A DNA stretch of 64,000 bases, taken from Bacteroidetes bacterium UBA4414 (GTDB taxonomy: Bacteria; Bacteroidota; Bacteroidia; Chitinophagales; Chitinophagaceae). A program made the translations under genes and the position numbers. Of this stretch, positions 62,631-64,000 are shown in pieces. Below the pieces are notes generated by a model. That model made no database searches, was not told the DNA's origin, and was given only the letters and a program-made list of their open reading frames with translations. Within the stretch, counting starts at the first letter, position 1. Every line of letters starts with the position of its first letter. The stretch is from positions 38,648-102,647 of the forward strand of contig DGQM01000025.1 in the NCBI GenBank assembly GCA_002389765.1, given 5' to 3'.

Positions 62631-62870
62631 CTACTTGTTGGATTGTTTAGCCTTATTTTTTCTGAACTTCTGAATGCCGTAGCCAATACCAGCTGCCGCA
62701 AGCAGGCTAATGCCGCCATCCAATGGCGCAGCATATCCGCCACCGCAGCCACAATTGCAGCATCCGCCGTGATACACTCCACACCAATATGAGTGCGCAT
62801 TTGAAATGAATGGGATAAGTAATAAAGCTCCTGATAATAGGAATTTTGAAGAAAAAAGGACTTTTTTCAT
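62631..62870 (-). CDS. PID-CTERM-like small protein 3
   Basis: 79 aa from ATG 62870 (an upstream TTG frame is rejected, as the signal peptide starts at MKKVLFSS). Signal peptide ~1-25, mature part HSYWCGVYHGGCCNCGCGGGY with five Cys, then PLDGG, helix ISLLAAAGIGYGI and tail QKFRKNKAKQSNK. Paralog of gene 2: both share H-[ST]-x-WCG and CNCG-x-GGGYA. Own promoter (module D at 62897-62981). Confidence 0.8.
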   Translation of the reverse strand: MKKVLFSSKFLLSGALLLIPFISNAHSYWCGVYHGGCCNCGCGGGYAAPLDGGISLLAAAGIGYGIQKFRKNKAKQSNK

Positions 62871-62896
62871 AAATGTGTTAGTTATTTTTTGCAACA

Positions 62897-62981
62897 CAAA
62901 TATGAAAAACATATAGTGGTTAAACAAACACAATGGTATGTTTAACCGTAGCAGTTGTATACAGATAACAACTGTTTAATA
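62897..62981 (-). promoter_or_regulatory. Phased GTTAA promoter module D
   Basis: Minus strand: a 48-bp region 62981-62934 starting ATTAAACAGT, with a GTTATC site at phase 13 and GGTTAAAC at about 35 (shifted by 1 nt). Then a 29-nt spacer and -7 CATATTTG at 62897-62904. It is the least conserved copy and drives PID-CTERM-like gene 3. Confidence 0.6.
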
Positions 62982-62997
62982 AAAAAGAGATAGTAAA

Positions 62998-63093
62998 TTA
63001 TTGATAAATTGACTTATTCCAGACCGTCATCTGCACCTTGTCAATCTTCACAATGTCTACTACTGTATTGATGAAACGCTTGATTTTGCTCAT
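62998..63093 (-). CDS. Possible 31-aa small protein under module C
   Basis: ATG 63093: MSKIKRFINTVVDIVKIDK, then VQMTVWNKSIYQ. A basic amphipathic start with no long hydrophobic run and no signal peptide. It is the first ORF after the promoter with CATATTFG-type -7 (63120-63127, CATATTTG) and the phased module C, so a transcript is likely. Coding status is uncertain. No family recognised. Confidence 0.4.
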   Translation of the reverse strand: MSKIKRFINTVVDIVKIDKVQMTVWNKSIYQ

Positions 63094-63119
63094 TTTTTGT
63101 TTTGTATTTGTCCTTTGTG

Positions 63120-63204
63120 CAAATATGCTATGGTTATCATGCCATAAAGAAATTCTGAAAGCTAGTTAACAACGTGATTGCAATTCATTAACCAATCATT
63201 AACA
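63120..63204 (-). promoter_or_regulatory. Phased GTTAA promoter module C
   Basis: Minus strand: TGTTAAT at 63204-63198, TGGTTAAT starting 10 nt later, GCAATC and GTTAAC at the same 11-bp phase, then 29 nt to CATATTTG (63127-63120). The opposite strand at 63199-63211 also carries TTAACAAGGGTTT, resembling the end of modules A and B. Confidence 0.72.
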
Positions 63205-63297
63205 AGGGTTTTTTGCCATTTTCCTGACAGGGAGGAACACTTTATGAAAAAATGTAAAAAATATTGCTACGTAAGGGCTTTGTGTGGTTTTTATAGT

Positions 63298-63305
63298 TAT
63301 CTTTG
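63298..63305 (+). promoter_or_regulatory. rpsA promoter -7 element
   Basis: TATCTTTG matches TAnnTTTG, about 37 nt before the TTG start. Confidence 0.65.
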
Positions 63306-63328
63306 CCGTCCCAAAAATTTCACTTAAA

Positions 63329-63334
63329 AGGAGG
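63329..63334 (+). promoter_or_regulatory. Strong Shine-Dalgarno of rpsA
   Basis: AGGAGG, 8 nt before a TTG start codon (63343). Canonical SD sites are rare in this window, so it decides the start and may take part in autoregulation. Confidence 0.75.
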
Positions 63335-63342
63335 AACAAAAA

Positions 63343-64000
63343 TTGGAAGAAAATCAATTAATTAACCAAACCGGTGCTCTGGCGGACACACAGGGCGGCG
63401 CTCACGACGATTTCGATTGGAGCGTAGACAAGCGTAACGTAGCTTCTTACAACGAAGCAAAACGTGTTGAAATGGACAAATTGTACGACAGTACTTTTAA
63501 GTCTATCGACGAATCACAACTGTTGCAAGGTACTATCGTAGGCCTTACAAAAACAGACGTAATCATCAACATCGGTTTCAAATCTGATGGTCTGGTATCA
63601 CTCAACGAATTCCGCGACATGCAGGATATCAAAATCGGTGATGATATCGAGGTGATGGTTGTAGAAAAAGAAGACAAGAACGGTCATCTGCACCTGAGCC
63701 GCAAAATGGCACGTGCTAGCCGCGCTTGGCAAAAAATCGTTGATTTCTACAAAACAGGCGAAATCGTTACAGGTACTATCACAAGCAAAACTAAAGGTGG
63801 CTTGATAGTAGATGTATACGGTCTGGAAACATTCTTGCCTGGTTCTCAAATCGACGTTAAACCTGTTACTGACTACGATCAGTACGTAGGTAAAACAATG
63901 GACTTCAAAGTTGTTAAAATCAACGAAGCTATCCGCAACGCTGTAGTATCTCACAAAGCGCTGATAGAAAGCGATATTGAACAACAACGTACTGTTATCA
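63343..64000 (+). CDS. rpsA: 30S ribosomal protein S1 (5' part, runs off the window)
   Basis: 219 codons visible, open to the window end. An acidic N-terminal region leads to two S1 domains: LLQGTIVGLTKTDVIINIGFKSDGLV and GEIVTGTITSKTKGGLIVDVYGLE (both cited in short parts: GLTKTDVIINIGFK and GTITSKTKGGLIVDVYG). The start is TTG 63343, chosen because of the AGGAGG 8 nt upstream and because no ATG lies near the N-terminus. S1 recruits mRNA to the 30S subunit. Confidence 0.92.
   Translation, partial: MEENQLINQTGALADTQGGAHDDFDWSVDKRNVASYNEAKRVEMDKLYDSTFKSIDESQLLQGTIVGLTKTDVIINIGFKSDGLVSLNEFRDMQDIKIGDDIEVMVVEKEDKNGHLHLSRKMARASRAWQKIVDFYKTGEIVTGTITSKTKGGLIVDVYGLETFLPGSQIDVKPVTDYDQYVGKTMDFKVVKINEAIRNAVVSHKALIESDIEQQRTVI

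Noticed and set aside
63244..63327. 27-aa ORF with several cysteines (start ATG 63244)
   Set aside because: It runs through the rpsA promoter and ends just before its Shine-Dalgarno site, so it would not be transcribed as its own message from a recognised promoter.

Overview
The window comes from the chromosome of a Bacteroidota bacterium, probably of the Chitinophagales/Chitinophagaceae type; that rank is an inference. Direct signs are type IX secretion (T9SS) C-terminal sorting domains on four secreted proteins, -7 promoter elements of the form TAnnTTTG, few Shine-Dalgarno sequences, a BshB1 bacillithiol enzyme, DUF4295 beside L33/L28, a lipoprotein-type TamL, and an exosortase with short PID-CTERM-like substrates. 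No tRNA, rRNA, CRISPR array, insertion sequence or prophage was recognised. The one RNA gene found is the RNase P RNA.

Layout. 1-7.5 kb: rpsP; a glycan-modification operon (GT2, membrane glycosyltransferase with TPR, acyltransferase 3); a T9SS serine hydrolase; a MauE-thioredoxin fusion; rpsT. 7.5-17.4 kb: lytic transglycosylase, tatA, an RluA-family pseudouridine synthase, a second MauE-thioredoxin fusion, DUF58, the yceD-rpmF-plsX operon, ogt, a GH5 hydrolase and rnpB. 17.4-31.5 kb: valS with a GldM-like gene, arginase family, tamL and a TrmH methyltransferase, DUF4476, PAP2, a multicopper oxidase with a redoxin, and lipoproteins. 31.5-36.5 kb: a TetR/SDR regulatory pair with three matching operators, an AT-rich membrane ORF between large inverted repeat tracts, phoH and another SDR. 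36.5-51.5 kb: an FG-GAP T9SS protein, two amidase paralogs (one without its catalytic Glu), rpmB-rpmG-DUF4295, bshB1, purQ, a split plus full-length DsbD pair and a FAD oxidoreductase. 51.5-56.5 kb: rplKAJL and a TonB-dependent receptor with a DtxR-like operator. 56.5-64 kb: a 1022-aa T9SS propeller-like protein, three PID-CTERM-like small proteins, their exosortase operon, rpsL-rpsG and the start of rpsA.

How the genes fit together. Most of the window is housekeeping (translation, envelope, redox) interleaved with envelope and secretion genes. The most distinctive part is 56.5-63.2 kb. There, an exosortase of 178 aa is encoded with a small membrane partner and tiny cysteine-rich substrates whose mature peptides would be only about 20 residues. 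Four nearby promoters (T9SS protein, two PID-CTERM-like genes, a 31-aa ORF) share a roughly 48-bp module of GTTAA half-sites phased by 11 bp, always 29 nt upstream of the -7 element. This points to one dedicated transcription factor controlling a surface-display regulon. The second unusual structure is the graded GCCCAA/GCTCA/GTTCA/GTTCG inverted-repeat region around 33.1-34.1 kb.

Many annotated starts were moved from upstream TTG codons to the first ATG that fits the family. TTG or GTG was kept only where no suitable ATG exists (PAP2, bshB1, phoH, DUF6427-like, rpsA).
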